Part shown: in pieces, positions 28,491 to 37,385 of the stretch
Layout: each line of letters starts with the position of its first letter
How positions within the stretch are numbered: position 1 is the first letter of the stretch
NCBI GenBank assembly: GCA_024639785.1
Contig: JAHEGI010000021.1
Span: 1-64,000, forward strand
Length of the DNA: 64,000 nucleotides
Origin: Cryomorphaceae bacterium
GTDB taxonomy: Bacteria; Bacteroidota; Bacteroidia; Flavobacteriales; Schleiferiaceae
Reading direction: 5' to 3'
Notes under the pieces: model-generated
What the model saw: the letters and a program-made list of their open reading frames with translations, nothing else
Told to the model about the DNA's origin: nothing
Databases searched by the model: none
Program-made: the position numbers and the translations under genes

Positions 28491-30968
28491 TTAGGCGTGA
28501 CGACGTTGCTCCGCATATACAGCGCCACCAACGGCCAAAAGCAAGAGGATGGAACAGGCGAGGTCAATCTTTTCCCCGGTGTAATAGGTGTCTGGGTGAA
28601 ATTCAAAAATCACTTCCGTCGCACCTGCTGGGATGACGGCGGCGCGCAACACATAGTTGGCGCGCAAGATGTCTAGCTCCTCGCCGTTGACGGTAGCCTT
28701 CCAGCGTTGACCGGGGGCTTCGTAAAAGATTTCAGAGAAGACAGCCAATTGATCTTTCGCCAGATCAGAGACCGTGTACACCATTTTGTTGGGCGCGTAG
28801 CTCGTGAGTTCGATGCGTGGAGCCGCACTGCTGTCTCCCGGGAGGGGAAGCTTGGCTACCCAATCCTGGGCCGCATCTTCCGAGATCATGTCCGATTCAA
28901 AAATGGCCGTGACGGCTGGATCGAAATCAGAAAGGGCCGCCATGGCTTCGTTGGCGCCTTTTACGAGCTTCATTTCCGAAGGGAACCAGGCGTGTCCTGC
29001 GGCATTGGGATTCATTTGCGCCGTCGTGCCATTTTGTCCATTGTCCACAATGAACCACTTCGCATTGAGCATGCTGAACACGGCCATATTGCCTTGGCTC
29101 ATTTGCCCGTTGATCAAATCCTGATACCGCGCCAACTTAGCACCGTGATAGCCGCCGACCGATTTGTGAAAGGCCGAAGTGTAGGCATCGGAGGTGAGGC
29201 TTACCGTCGTGTTTAGCACGCGATAATGCGGATCTGAATCTTTTAAAATGAAAAGATCCGTGGCACTTGGTTCTTGTTGCTTCTCCAAGTTTCGTGTGGT
29301 GATCAAGTCTTCCTCGCCCAATTGATCCTTGTCAAATCCCCAGAGGTCAACGATGATCAACAGACCGAGCGCGACGGCGAGGTATTCCAATTTGATTTTG
29401 CGCTGAATGTGCAGCCAAATCGCTGCTGCGGCGCCGATAATAAAGAGCGTTGAACGGAGGGCTGAAGCGCGAAGCAGTGCTTTGCGATCTTCCAATATCA
29501 TGTCCAAGTTGAATCCTTGCTTCGCCCAGATGGAATCGTTGGCTCCTTCGAGTCCTAGGAGGCTTGATCCAAGAATCCACAAGAGCAATCCAGCGCCACC
29601 GGATAGGTAGAGGGCTCGGAGAAGAAGTTTGGTCGCGTCCTCTTTTTCTTTGGCCAATAAGGCCTCTAGGCCCTTGAAGCCGAGTAGTGGAACGAGCACA
29701 AACGCTACGACCAAAGCCATACTTGGCACTCGGAATTTATTGTACAAGGGAAGGTGATGGAATAAGAACTCATTGAACCAGCTGGCATTTTTTCCCCAAG
29801 CCATGAGCAAGGCAAGGACCAAGGCACCGAGGGATCCCCAGAGCAGCGGTCCGCGAACTAAAAACAACCCAAGAATGAACAGGAAGAACACAATCGCCCC
29901 AATGTAGTAGGCCCCGTTGACCATCGACTGATCACCTGAGTAGAGAATTTGACCTGCATATTGGTTGGCCGTGCGTTCTGCTTGCGCACGCCCCATGCCT
30001 TGTCCCTGGAAATTTTGCGTCAAGAAATCGACCGTTTGGCTGCCATCATAGGATTGCTTGGATCCACCGCCTGTGGCGTTGGGCACGAAGAGATTGACGG
30101 TTTCCCCTATGCCATAGGACCAACTCATGGCATAGTCAAAGTCCAGGCCTTGGGAAGTTTCGCCATCGCCTTCAGCGAGGGCGGAATGCCCGCCGCGCAT
30201 CGACTCTTGGGTGTACGCATAGGAGGACCAGAGGTTGCCCGCATTGGGTCCCATGCCGAGGAGTGCCGCGGCGGCCAGCAAGCCCGTACGTTTGGCCCAT
30301 TGCGCGATTTCCCCTTGGCGAATAGCGGCAACCAAAAAGGCTACAATCATGGCCAAAACTGGAATGGCGGTATAATAGGTGACTTGGAAGTGGTTGGCAT
30401 GGATGCTCAAGCCGGTGAAGAGTGCAGTCAGCGCGAAGCCCAACCATAGACGGCCACGCAAGGTGAGTAGCACAGCCATCAATAGCGGCGCCATGTAGGC
30501 CGCTGTACGAATTTTGGCATTGTGACCCGCGCCAAGCGAGATGATGAAGAAGGCCGAAAATCCAAAGGCCAAGGCGCCTACCACGGCGAGCGGCATACGT
30601 ACCCCTTCGGAGCGAAGGAGGGCAAAGAAACCAATCATTAAGGAAACAATGATGTAAATGCCTGACTTCTCAATGAGTAGGGTAGACAGAAATCCTTGCA
30701 CATAACTCAGTCCGTTGTTCGGGTAGTCAGTGGCAATTTGAAAGGTAGGCATGCCACTAAACATGGCATTGGTCCACAAGGGCTCTGCTTGGTTCTCCGC
30801 GCGGAATTCAACAATCTCACGTCCCTTAGCGAGACCCATGAGAATATCATCCTGGGCGATTTGCTTGTCTCCGAAGACAACTGGAGCGAAATAGACTGCG
30901 GTAGTGGCCAAAAGAATGAGGCTGGGAAGGATCCAAGCGAAGAGATGCTTTTTAAAGACGTCCATCAT
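28491..30968 (-). CDS. YfhO-like multi-pass membrane protein (GT-C type)
   Basis: The 825-residue protein (from ATG 30968; ATG 30965 is equally possible) has about a dozen or more hydrophobic segments in its first 570 residues. A soluble, mostly beta C-terminal domain is followed by a final membrane helix. YfhO-type proteins are predicted GT-C glycosyltransferases that use lipid-linked sugars outside the membrane. The frame extends 24 codons upstream into the sulfotransferase promoter region without membrane-protein character. It is cotranscribed with the following glycosyltransferase and divergent from the sulfotransferase. The substrate is unknown. Confidence 0.85.
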   Translation of the reverse strand: MMDVFKKHLFAWILPSLILLATTAVYFAPVVFGDKQIAQDDILMGLAKGREIVEFRAENQAEPLWTNAMFSGMPTFQIATDYPNNGLSYVQGFLSTLLIEKSGIYIIVSLMIGFFALLRSEGVRMPLAVVGALAFGFSAFFIISLGAGHNAKIRTAAYMAPLLMAVLLTLRGRLWLGFALTALFTGLSIHANHFQVTYYTAIPVLAMIVAFLVAAIRQGEIAQWAKRTGLLAAAALLGMGPNAGNLWSSYAYTQESMRGGHSALAEGDGETSQGLDFDYAMSWSYGIGETVNLFVPNATGGGSKQSYDGSQTVDFLTQNFQGQGMGRAQAERTANQYAGQILYSGDQSMVNGAYYIGAIVFFLFILGLFLVRGPLLWGSLGALVLALLMAWGKNASWFNEFLFHHLPLYNKFRVPSMALVVAFVLVPLLGFKGLEALLAKEKEDATKLLLRALYLSGGAGLLLWILGSSLLGLEGANDSIWAKQGFNLDMILEDRKALLRASALRSTLFIIGAAAAIWLHIQRKIKLEYLAVALGLLIIVDLWGFDKDQLGEEDLITTRNLEKQQEPSATDLFILKDSDPHYRVLNTTVSLTSDAYTSAFHKSVGGYHGAKLARYQDLINGQMSQGNMAVFSMLNAKWFIVDNGQNGTTAQMNPNAAGHAWFPSEMKLVKGANEAMAALSDFDPAVTAIFESDMISEDAAQDWVAKLPLPGDSSAAPRIELTSYAPNKMVYTVSDLAKDQLAVFSEIFYEAPGQRWKATVNGEELDILRANYVLRAAVIPAGATEVIFEFHPDTYYTGEKIDLACSILLLLAVGGAVYAEQRRHA

Positions 30969-31030
30969 TAGGGGGATATTGTTGCGAAAGGGCAATGTTA
31001 CGAACAAATCATCGTTACTTTGGGCGAAAT

Positions 31031-31876
31031 ATGGAGCCAAATCGCCTTCCGAACGCCATTGTGGCTGGTGCCCCTAAGTGTGGGACGAGCTCACTCTACT
31101 TTTGGCTCTCTGCCCACCCAGAGGTTTGCGCTTCCCCTGTGAAGGAAACCTTTTTCTTTGCGGACGAGGTCAATCGCTTCAATTTGAACGCTAATTGTCT
31201 GGAGCATAGACTCGAACGTTACGCAGAGTATTTCCAAAAATGTTCCAAATCTCCGGTTCGACTCGAGGCCACGGCTCCCTATATCTATTACCAAAATGCC
31301 TTGGAGCGCATCCCCTCCTTGCCCTCAAATCCCAAAGTATTTTTTGTGCTTCGTGAGCCCAGCGCGCGTCTCTATAGTCAGTACCGCTTTGAACGCTTTC
31401 GGACCAAGCGCATCCAAGAGGATTGGGGAACCTATGCGCAACGCAGCGAACTACGGCTGCACGGGGACTATATCCATTATCTCAAGCCATGGCTCGAGGC
31501 CTTGGGGCCGGATCGAATCCATGTGAGCACCTTTGAGGCCCTCGTCAAGAATCCTCAGGAGGCCGTAAAAGACATGGCTCGTTTCCTAGGTATTGACCCA
31601 GAATTTTATGCCTCGTATGACTTTGTGCAGCACAATGAGACGGTGGCGATCAAAAATAAATCGATGCATCGGGCGGGATTAGCGCTACAACGCTATGTGC
31701 CGCATCGCATCCAAGAGGCTTTACTGCCCTTGTATCTGCGCCTGAATGCGGGAAAAATGCCTGCAAAGGACCCAGGCGATGCCGCTATTACGAAAGCGGT
31801 GAAAGCGGAGTATGCCCCAAGTGTTGCCGCCTTGCAAGCAGCCTTCCCGAAATTAGACCTGTCTCCATGGGCATAG
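31031..31876 (+). CDS. PAPS-dependent sulfotransferase
   Basis: Sulfotransferases move sulfate from PAPS to a hydroxyl or amine, usually on a carbohydrate or lipid. The 281 residues from ATG 31031 have the 5'-phosphosulfate loop GAPKCGTSSLY (13-23), which includes the catalytic Lys, and the 3'-phosphate segment VLREPSARLYSQYRFE. YIHYLKPWLEALG and the FLGIDPEF region are also usual for this group. It precedes a flippase-like gene (10-bp overlap) and a glycosyltransferase, suggesting sulfation of a surface glycan. Genes for PAPS synthesis are not in the window. Confidence 0.9.
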   Translation: MEPNRLPNAIVAGAPKCGTSSLYFWLSAHPEVCASPVKETFFFADEVNRFNLNANCLEHRLERYAEYFQKCSKSPVRLEATAPYIYYQNALERIPSLPSNPKVFFVLREPSARLYSQYRFERFRTKRIQEDWGTYAQRSELRLHGDYIHYLKPWLEALGPDRIHVSTFEALVKNPQEAVKDMARFLGIDPEFYASYDFVQHNETVAIKNKSMHRAGLALQRYVPHRIQEALLPLYLRLNAGKMPAKDPGDAAITKAVKAEYAPSVAALQAAFPKLDLSPWA

Positions 31877-33408
31877 TTCAGCGTCAGTCGGCGTGGAACC
31901 TCCTATCGGGCTACCTAGGAGTCCTGCTTGGGGCGTTAAATGCGCTCGTTCTCTTCCCCATGGCCTTTCCCAATCCGGAAAACATGGGCGGGGTACGGTG
32001 GTTAATTTCAGCCTCCTTGCTCTTGGGGGCTGTAGCGCATATAGGTTGGCCGCAAACGTTGGTGACGTTCTTACCGAAGATGAGTCCGCTACAGCGGTCC
32101 AAGGCGTTTCGCTTCGGTCTTCTGCTATCCGTCGGCATGCTTTTGCTTTTGGCTATGGGTTTGGTTCATCCACAAGGCAAGGCGTATTTGGTCAAATTGT
32201 CGGGGGGAGTAGAGCGCGATGAATTGGCATTTTTATTACCTATGGCGGTGGCCTATGTGGCCTTTGAGTTGTTTGCGGCTTTACTCATTCATGCCCAACG
32301 GGTCATTTTGCCCTATTGGCTCAAGGATGCGGGCCGCAAGGGATGGCTCACCCTGCTGTTACTCATGCGCATGTCGGGCACCCTTCAAGACCAGCAGGGA
32401 TTTCTCCTTGCGCTTCTGTTGGGTTATGCACTCCAAGCCATCTGGATTTGGCAACGAAGTCGAGCGCTCCCCGCTAGTGAGGAATCCGTGACACATGAGA
32501 CTCCATGGCCACGCAAAGCCATGCTGCAATACTCGGGAATCATGCTGTTGACGGTAGCGGCTCAAATGGCTTTTGGCCAGCTGGATATCCTCATGGTTGG
32601 GGCCTGGCTGGGTCTTACTGCGGTGGCGCATTACAGTATTGCCTTCAATTTTGGGATCATAGTTTCCATGCCGATGAAGGCGATGAATGCCTCATTGCGT
32701 CCGATCATTTCTAAAATGGTCGCTGCTGAAGCTTGGGATGAGGTGAAGCAACTCGGAGAGCGCAGCCTTCAGACGCAGTGGTTGGCCTCTGGCTTTATCT
32801 TTCTTTCGGTTCTCGCCTTGAGCCCATGGGCTTTTGCCTATCTACCACCAGCGTATCAAGGGGGATTAGATGCGGTGCTCTGGATTGCGGCGGCTCAAGT
32901 GGTAAATGTTTCTACCGGCCCGAGTGGATTGGTGCTCATTGCTTCCAAGGCTTTTCGTTGGGAGTTGTACGCCAATGTGCTTTTAATTGCTTTAGCGATC
33001 CTAGCGGGAAGCATGTGGATTCCGGACCATGGGGTTACGGGCGCCGCTCAAGTGATTTTCCTGGCTATGCTGGCCTATAACGGAGTTAAGTTGTGGGCCC
33101 TACATCGGTTAACGGGGCATTTCTGGCTCGGATGGGGATTTTTACGGGCGATTCTATGGCTGGGCCTCGGGATGCTATGGCATCTGTTGTTCTGGAAATG
33201 GTGGATCGAAGGATCCACGATCGACTTCTTCGGGATGCCTGTTGGTCCAAACTCCTACGTAGACTATCCCTTGGGGAACCAAATCGTATATGCGATGTTT
33301 GAACTAGGTATACACGTTGGCTGGTTATTTCTTGGAATCCGTGGTTTCGGTTTGGCCCCAGACTTGCATACCTTAATTCAGAAGTACTTTAATCGTTTGC
33401 GCACATGA
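31867..33408 (+). CDS. Polysaccharide flippase-like membrane protein (Wzx/MATE-type)
   Basis: The 513 residues contain about 12-14 hydrophobic segments in the layout of oligosaccharide flippases, which move lipid-linked sugar units across the inner membrane. Features include QRQSAWNLLSGYLGVLLGALN at the start and the middle segment MAFGQLDILMVGAWLG. It overlaps the sulfotransferase by 10 bp and the next glycosyltransferase by 4 bp, so the three are one translational unit. The glycan it moves is unknown. Confidence 0.85.
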   Translation: MGIVQRQSAWNLLSGYLGVLLGALNALVLFPMAFPNPENMGGVRWLISASLLLGAVAHIGWPQTLVTFLPKMSPLQRSKAFRFGLLLSVGMLLLLAMGLVHPQGKAYLVKLSGGVERDELAFLLPMAVAYVAFELFAALLIHAQRVILPYWLKDAGRKGWLTLLLLMRMSGTLQDQQGFLLALLLGYALQAIWIWQRSRALPASEESVTHETPWPRKAMLQYSGIMLLTVAAQMAFGQLDILMVGAWLGLTAVAHYSIAFNFGIIVSMPMKAMNASLRPIISKMVAAEAWDEVKQLGERSLQTQWLASGFIFLSVLALSPWAFAYLPPAYQGGLDAVLWIAAAQVVNVSTGPSGLVLIASKAFRWELYANVLLIALAILAGSMWIPDHGVTGAAQVIFLAMLAYNGVKLWALHRLTGHFWLGWGFLRAILWLGLGMLWHLLFWKWWIEGSTIDFFGMPVGPNSYVDYPLGNQIVYAMFELGIHVGWLFLGIRGFGLAPDLHTLIQKYFNRLRT

Positions 33409-34565
33409 TTTTATGGTTGACCTATTGGTATCCGGATGAGAATCACCCTGTTCGAGGGAACTTCATCCGCGCGCAGTGGCGCGCAGCCAAGGCCGCCGGA
33501 GCAGACGTTGAGCTTTTATTTGTGGACATGGCCTTGGGCCCCAAGCTCATGGATGTTTCGTGGCTCCGCGGCCCCGAAGGGGAGTACATCTTGCAGGTGC
33601 GATCGCGCATGTGGAAATCCCTCTACCATACTCCGGTTTGGGCGACCAATCTGCTCGCGAAGCAATGGACCAAGAAAACGGGACTCAAGACCCCCGAAGC
33701 CATTCATGCGCACGTAGTTTTTCCTGCGGGAATATTGGCAGATCAACTAGGCCGCCGTTGGAATGTGCCTTATGTCATCACAGAACATTGGTCCAAGGCA
33801 GGGCGCTGGACCCGCCATAAACTTTTTGGCAAGCGGGTTCGTTCTGCCTATCAAGATGCAAGTGGGATTTACCCCGTATCGGATCACCTAAAATCTGAAC
33901 TCCAACAAGCGCTACCCAGTATCGGAGCGAGTCGCTTCACCGTGGTGCCCAATGCCGTGGATCTTTCTAAGTTCCCACACCAGGCCAAGGTATCGCAGCC
34001 CAAAGCCTCGTCATTCACCCTCTTGGGAGTGGCATCGTTGATTCCAGCGAATGCCCGAATCAAACGAGTGGATTTGATTTTAGAAGCCTTAGTGGAGCTC
34101 AAGCGGAGGCAGCCAAATGTGCATTGGACCTACCGGCATGCGGGCGATGGAGGGCGCTTGAAGCGCCTACAAGACTATGCTGAGGGCTTGGGTTTGGCAT
34201 CACAGGTCAGTTGGTTAGGTGCACTAGATCCTGCCCAACTTTATGCCGAATACATCTCGGCCGATGTCTTTGTTCAAGCCTCACAGACCGAAACGTTTGG
34301 AATTGTCGTACTCGAAGCGTTGCACACGGGATTGCCGGTGGTGGCAAGTGATATTCCTGCGTTTGAGCAGTGGATTCAAGAAGGTAGAGGCTGCAAAGTA
34401 GCTTTGGACCCCAAGGCGATTGCCGATGGCATAGAACGCGTTTGGTCCGAAGGCATGCGGGTGCCACCGATGGAAGCTGAGGTAAAAAAATACGCCCCCA
34501 CCGAGGTAGGGGCGCAGTTAAAAGATATTTACGGAAAGTTAGTTCGCCCGACTCCAAGTCGTTGA
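33405..34565 (+). CDS. Family 4-type glycosyltransferase
   Basis: The 386-residue GT-B enzyme has a start typical for this group (LWLTYWYPDENHPVRGNFIRAQ), HAHVVFPAGILADQLGRRW, VVPNAVDLSKF and the donor-binding end ADVFVQASQTETFGIVVLEALHTGLPVVASD (E-x7-E motif region). It is the last gene of the sulfotransferase-flippase unit. Its 3' end overlaps the convergent DUF2147 gene by 27 bp. The sugar specificity cannot be told. Confidence 0.92.
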   Translation: MILWLTYWYPDENHPVRGNFIRAQWRAAKAAGADVELLFVDMALGPKLMDVSWLRGPEGEYILQVRSRMWKSLYHTPVWATNLLAKQWTKKTGLKTPEAIHAHVVFPAGILADQLGRRWNVPYVITEHWSKAGRWTRHKLFGKRVRSAYQDASGIYPVSDHLKSELQQALPSIGASRFTVVPNAVDLSKFPHQAKVSQPKASSFTLLGVASLIPANARIKRVDLILEALVELKRRQPNVHWTYRHAGDGGRLKRLQDYAEGLGLASQVSWLGALDPAQLYAEYISADVFVQASQTETFGIVVLEALHTGLPVVASDIPAFEQWIQEGRGCKVALDPKAIADGIERVWSEGMRVPPMEAEVKKYAPTEVGAQLKDIYGKLVRPTPSR

Positions 34566-34979
34566 GCGACCAATAAAGCGCATGCCCAAGAGGTAGCCCT
34601 TGAAGTAAAGCGTGCCATCTTTCTGTAGGTAGGCGTAGCAATCGTAGGTATTGCCTGACTTGGTGTCGTAAATCGTACCGCCAGCCCATTCTTTATCGCC
34701 CGCATCGTACTTCAAGCCGTTCAAGATGGTCGTACCTTGAATCACGCGGCTGCGAAGCTTCTCGTCGGGATTTTCATTGTCTTTTTTAGGAGAGGTTCCG
34801 TCGGGGTTGGTGTTGTTTTTCACATACACCACGCGGCCGCGGTACTCGTTGCCGACTTTGTAGACTTCTACTTTGCCGTCCTTTTCTTCGTTCCACCACA
34901 CGCCGAGGATACCGTCAGCGCTCTGGGCCATCAAATTGCCACCTAACAAGAGGGCAATTGCAAGAATGATCTTTTTCAT
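34539..34979 (-). CDS. DUF2147 family secreted or periplasmic protein
   Basis: The 146 residues begin with a signal peptide (ILAIALLLGGNLMAQ) and then the DUF2147 fold: GVWWNEEKDGKVEVYKVGNEYRGRVV, ILNGLKYDAGDKEWAGGTIYD, and a final YLLGMRFIGRSTTW. These are small beta-rich envelope proteins of unknown function. It starts 14 bp after the YihY-like gene on the same strand and is probably the third gene of the nadC run. The last nine codons are antisense to the end of the glycosyltransferase gene. Confidence 0.88.
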   Translation of the reverse strand: MKKIILAIALLLGGNLMAQSADGILGVWWNEEKDGKVEVYKVGNEYRGRVVYVKNNTNPDGTSPKKDNENPDEKLRSRVIQGTTILNGLKYDAGDKEWAGGTIYDTKSGNTYDCYAYLQKDGTLYFKGYLLGMRFIGRSTTWSRAN

Positions 34980-34993
34980 AGTGTTTTGCTTGT

Positions 34994-35917
34994 CTAATTT
35001 TCGTTCAGGTGGGTTGAAGATACGCGGTTTTTTGCTTCGGCCATACTCGCATTGAGTTCAAATCCGATTAAGAGGCCCACGGCATTGACATAAATCCAAA
35101 GTTGGATGATTAGTAAAGTGCCAATCGAGCCATAAAATTGGTTGTAGGTCGAGAAGTAAGTCACATAAGCGCCAAACAAAGTGGAGGAGAGGACCACTAA
35201 AAAAGTGGCTAAAATCGATCCCGGAGAAACAAAGCGCCACGGGGCAGATCGCATTGGCCCGAAGTAGAACAGGATGGAAATGGTGAGCAAGATGAGCGTC
35301 AACAAGATGAAGTTTCGCGCCCAGATGAGGATCGAAGCGAGGGGGATGCCCCAAATCTCATCTTGGATATAATGCGAGAGGAAATCTTGTGAAATCGTGA
35401 TTAACGCAATTCCTAAAATCAGCAGGAAGGAAAGGACGACGGTCAAAATCAGGGCCGCCAGATATTGCGACCAAAAGCCGCGCACATTGAGTTTGTGAAT
35501 GGTTAATCCAAAATTTCCAATGAGGGATAGCGTGCCATTGGTTGAAAAAATGAGCGTGGCTATGATGGTGACACTCAAGAGATCTCCGCGCTTGATGGTT
35601 AAGATGTCATTGATTGTCGAAAAAGCGGCATCAAAACTAGTTGGTGGAAGCACTTCTCGAAGCAAGGAAAATAACTGCTCTTGGAACCCCTGCATTGGAA
35701 TAAAAGGAATCAAAGTGAATAGGAAGATTACCCCAGGAAAAAGAGCCAGAAAAAAGGAAAAGCTAATCGCAGCAGCCCGGCTGGATACAGCCCCTTCGAT
35801 GATTCCCCGCCAAAAAAACACGATGATATCATATATGGAAAGGCCCTCAAAAAATGGGATTAGCACCTTTTTTGCATAGTCCTCTACCTTGCCTTTGAGC
35901 TGAGTGAATGCCTTCAA
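34994..35917 (-). CDS. YihY/BrkB family inner-membrane protein
   Basis: The 307 residues have about six membrane helices and the family motifs SSRAAAISFSFFLALFPGVIFLFTLIP and a late GSIGTLLIIQLWIYVNAVGLLIGFELNA. Proteins of this family were once mislabelled RNase BN; their real function is not known. The ATG overlaps the nadC stop by 4 bp. Confidence 0.9.
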   Translation of the reverse strand: MKAFTQLKGKVEDYAKKVLIPFFEGLSIYDIIVFFWRGIIEGAVSSRAAAISFSFFLALFPGVIFLFTLIPFIPMQGFQEQLFSLLREVLPPTSFDAAFSTINDILTIKRGDLLSVTIIATLIFSTNGTLSLIGNFGLTIHKLNVRGFWSQYLAALILTVVLSFLLILGIALITISQDFLSHYIQDEIWGIPLASILIWARNFILLTLILLTISILFYFGPMRSAPWRFVSPGSILATFLVVLSSTLFGAYVTYFSTYNQFYGSIGTLLIIQLWIYVNAVGLLIGFELNASMAEAKNRVSSTHLNEN

Positions 35918-36813
35918 TGTTGTCGAGCTTTGAAGTGAAGATCAACATTTTGAACGGAATGAGTCAAGGCGCCCATGGAAATAAAGTCCACGCCGGTCTG
36001 GGCATAAGCCAAAATATCCCTTTCGGTAATTCCCCCGCTAGCCTCTGTTTCTTTGCGCCCGGCAATAAGCTCTAACGCTTTCCGACAGGCCTCCACGGAG
36101 AAATTATCGAGCATAATGCGGTCTACAGCCTCGAGTTCAACGGCTACCGCTACATCCCGTAACGTTCTTGCTTCCACTTCGATGCCGAGCGCAAGGTCAT
36201 GAAGGGCCAAATAGCTCTGACAACGCTGAACCGCTGGAAGGATGCCCCCTGAAAAGTCGATGTGATTGTCCTTAATCATGATATAATCGTACAAGCCCAT
36301 GCGGTGATTGCCTGCACCACCTGCTTGAACGGCCCATTTTTCCAAACCGCGCCAACCTGGGGTGGTTTTTCGTGTATCCAATAATTGGCAAGGATAGCCT
36401 GCGAGTAAGGTTTTCAAATGGGCACTTTGACTCGCAATGCCGGACAATCTTTGGAGATAGTTGAGCAAGGTCCGTTCGGTAGAGAGTAAAGCAATAAATG
36501 GACCTTCAGCCGTCATTAGAAGCTCCCCTGGAGCGATCAGATCACCTTCGGCTACGTGCCATTCAATGTGAATATCCGCAGCACAGTGTTGGATGATGGT
36601 AGTGGCAATATCTCTTCCAGCAAAGATCCCGTGGGCTTTTGACATTAAATCCGCCCGTCCTCGTTGATCCGAATCAAAACAGGCGAGCGAAGTGTGATCC
36701 CCAGAAGCGGGCCCATGTCCGAAGTCCTCCCCCCATGCCCATGCAAGGTGTTGATCAAAATCATCCCGTGTGATATACTCCCAAACCGATTTCATGGGGT
36801 CAAATTTCGGCAT
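35914..36813 (-). CDS. nadC: Nicotinate-nucleotide diphosphorylase (carboxylating)
   Basis: NadC converts quinolinate and PRPP to nicotinate mononucleotide, PPi and CO2 in de novo NAD synthesis. The 299 residues carry family signatures: FGHGPASGDHTS near the start, LLNYLQRLSGIAS, LLDTRKTTPGWRGLEKWAV, IMIKDNHI, EVEARTL and a final SGGITERDILAYAQTGVDFISMGALTHS. Length is normal. It is the first gene of the nadC, YihY-like and DUF2147 run and is divergent from rlmH across about 100 bp. Confidence 0.95.
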   Translation of the reverse strand: MPKFDPMKSVWEYITRDDFDQHLAWAWGEDFGHGPASGDHTSLACFDSDQRGRADLMSKAHGIFAGRDIATTIIQHCAADIHIEWHVAEGDLIAPGELLMTAEGPFIALLSTERTLLNYLQRLSGIASQSAHLKTLLAGYPCQLLDTRKTTPGWRGLEKWAVQAGGAGNHRMGLYDYIMIKDNHIDFSGGILPAVQRCQSYLALHDLALGIEVEARTLRDVAVAVELEAVDRIMLDNFSVEACRKALELIAGRKETEASGGITERDILAYAQTGVDFISMGALTHSVQNVDLHFKARQH

Positions 36814-36917
36814 AGCCTGGAGAACTTCACAGAAAAAACGAGGCTAAGTATCACCCATGCCCTCTGGGATGTCCTTCCGTGAGAATGTTGCTTCTTTGTA
36901 CTCAGATTGAACGCCGC

Positions 36918-37343
36918 ATGGAAATCATTTTACTCGTCGTCGGAGCGACCAACGAAGCATACGTTCAGGAAGGCCTAGCACTTTATTCGAATCGCTTGCA
37001 GCGCTACAGCAAGTACAGTATGAAGGTGGTAGCCTCTCGAGAGAAGCAGCTCTCTGCATTGCAGCCAGGGGATGTACTCGTTTTATTGGATGAGCGAGGA
37101 CCACATTACACGAGCCGAGGCTTTTCCCAACAACTGCAGAAGTGGATGAACCAAGGGCCAAAACGTCTTGTCTTTGCGGTGGGTGATGCCTATGGATTTT
37201 CGGATGAATTTCGCGCAGCATCTCAAGCGAGTCTCGCGCTTGGGGAGATGACCTTTCCGCATGATCTTGTCCGGTTAATTTTTGCTGAACAACTCTATCG
37301 GGCGTGGACCATCCTCCATAATGAGCCCTACCATCACCGCTAA
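36918..37343 (+). CDS. rlmH: 23S rRNA (pseudouridine1915-N3)-methyltransferase RlmH, short form
   Basis: RlmH methylates pseudouridine 1915 in helix 69 of 23S rRNA. From ATG 36918 the protein is 141 residues. It matches the family at LVLLDERG, SRGFSQQLQKWMNQG, FAVGDAYGFSD and the final LVRLIFAEQLYRAWTILHNEPYHHR. It is about 15 residues shorter than the usual 155-160, missing part of the helical stretch after residue 40. The SAM-loop motif is VGDAYG, with Asp90 where GG(P/A)xG is usual. An upstream ATG at 36879 adds 13 residues with no family match. The fold and C-terminal motif still make the assignment firm. Confidence 0.9.
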   Translation: MEIILLVVGATNEAYVQEGLALYSNRLQRYSKYSMKVVASREKQLSALQPGDVLVLLDERGPHYTSRGFSQQLQKWMNQGPKRLVFAVGDAYGFSDEFRAASQASLALGEMTFPHDLVRLIFAEQLYRAWTILHNEPYHHR

Positions 37344-37373
37344 GCAGCCCGCGTAATGGGGCGCATTTCCCCG

Positions 37374-37381
37374 TACTTTTG
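37374..37381 (+). promoter_or_regulatory. Putative holA promoter -7 box, 4 nt from the ATG
   Basis: TACTTTTG is followed by ACCT and the holA ATG. It is an exact TAnnTTTG match in the 42-bp gap after rlmH. No TTG is present at the -33 position. Confidence 0.4.
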
Positions 37382-37385
37382 ACCT

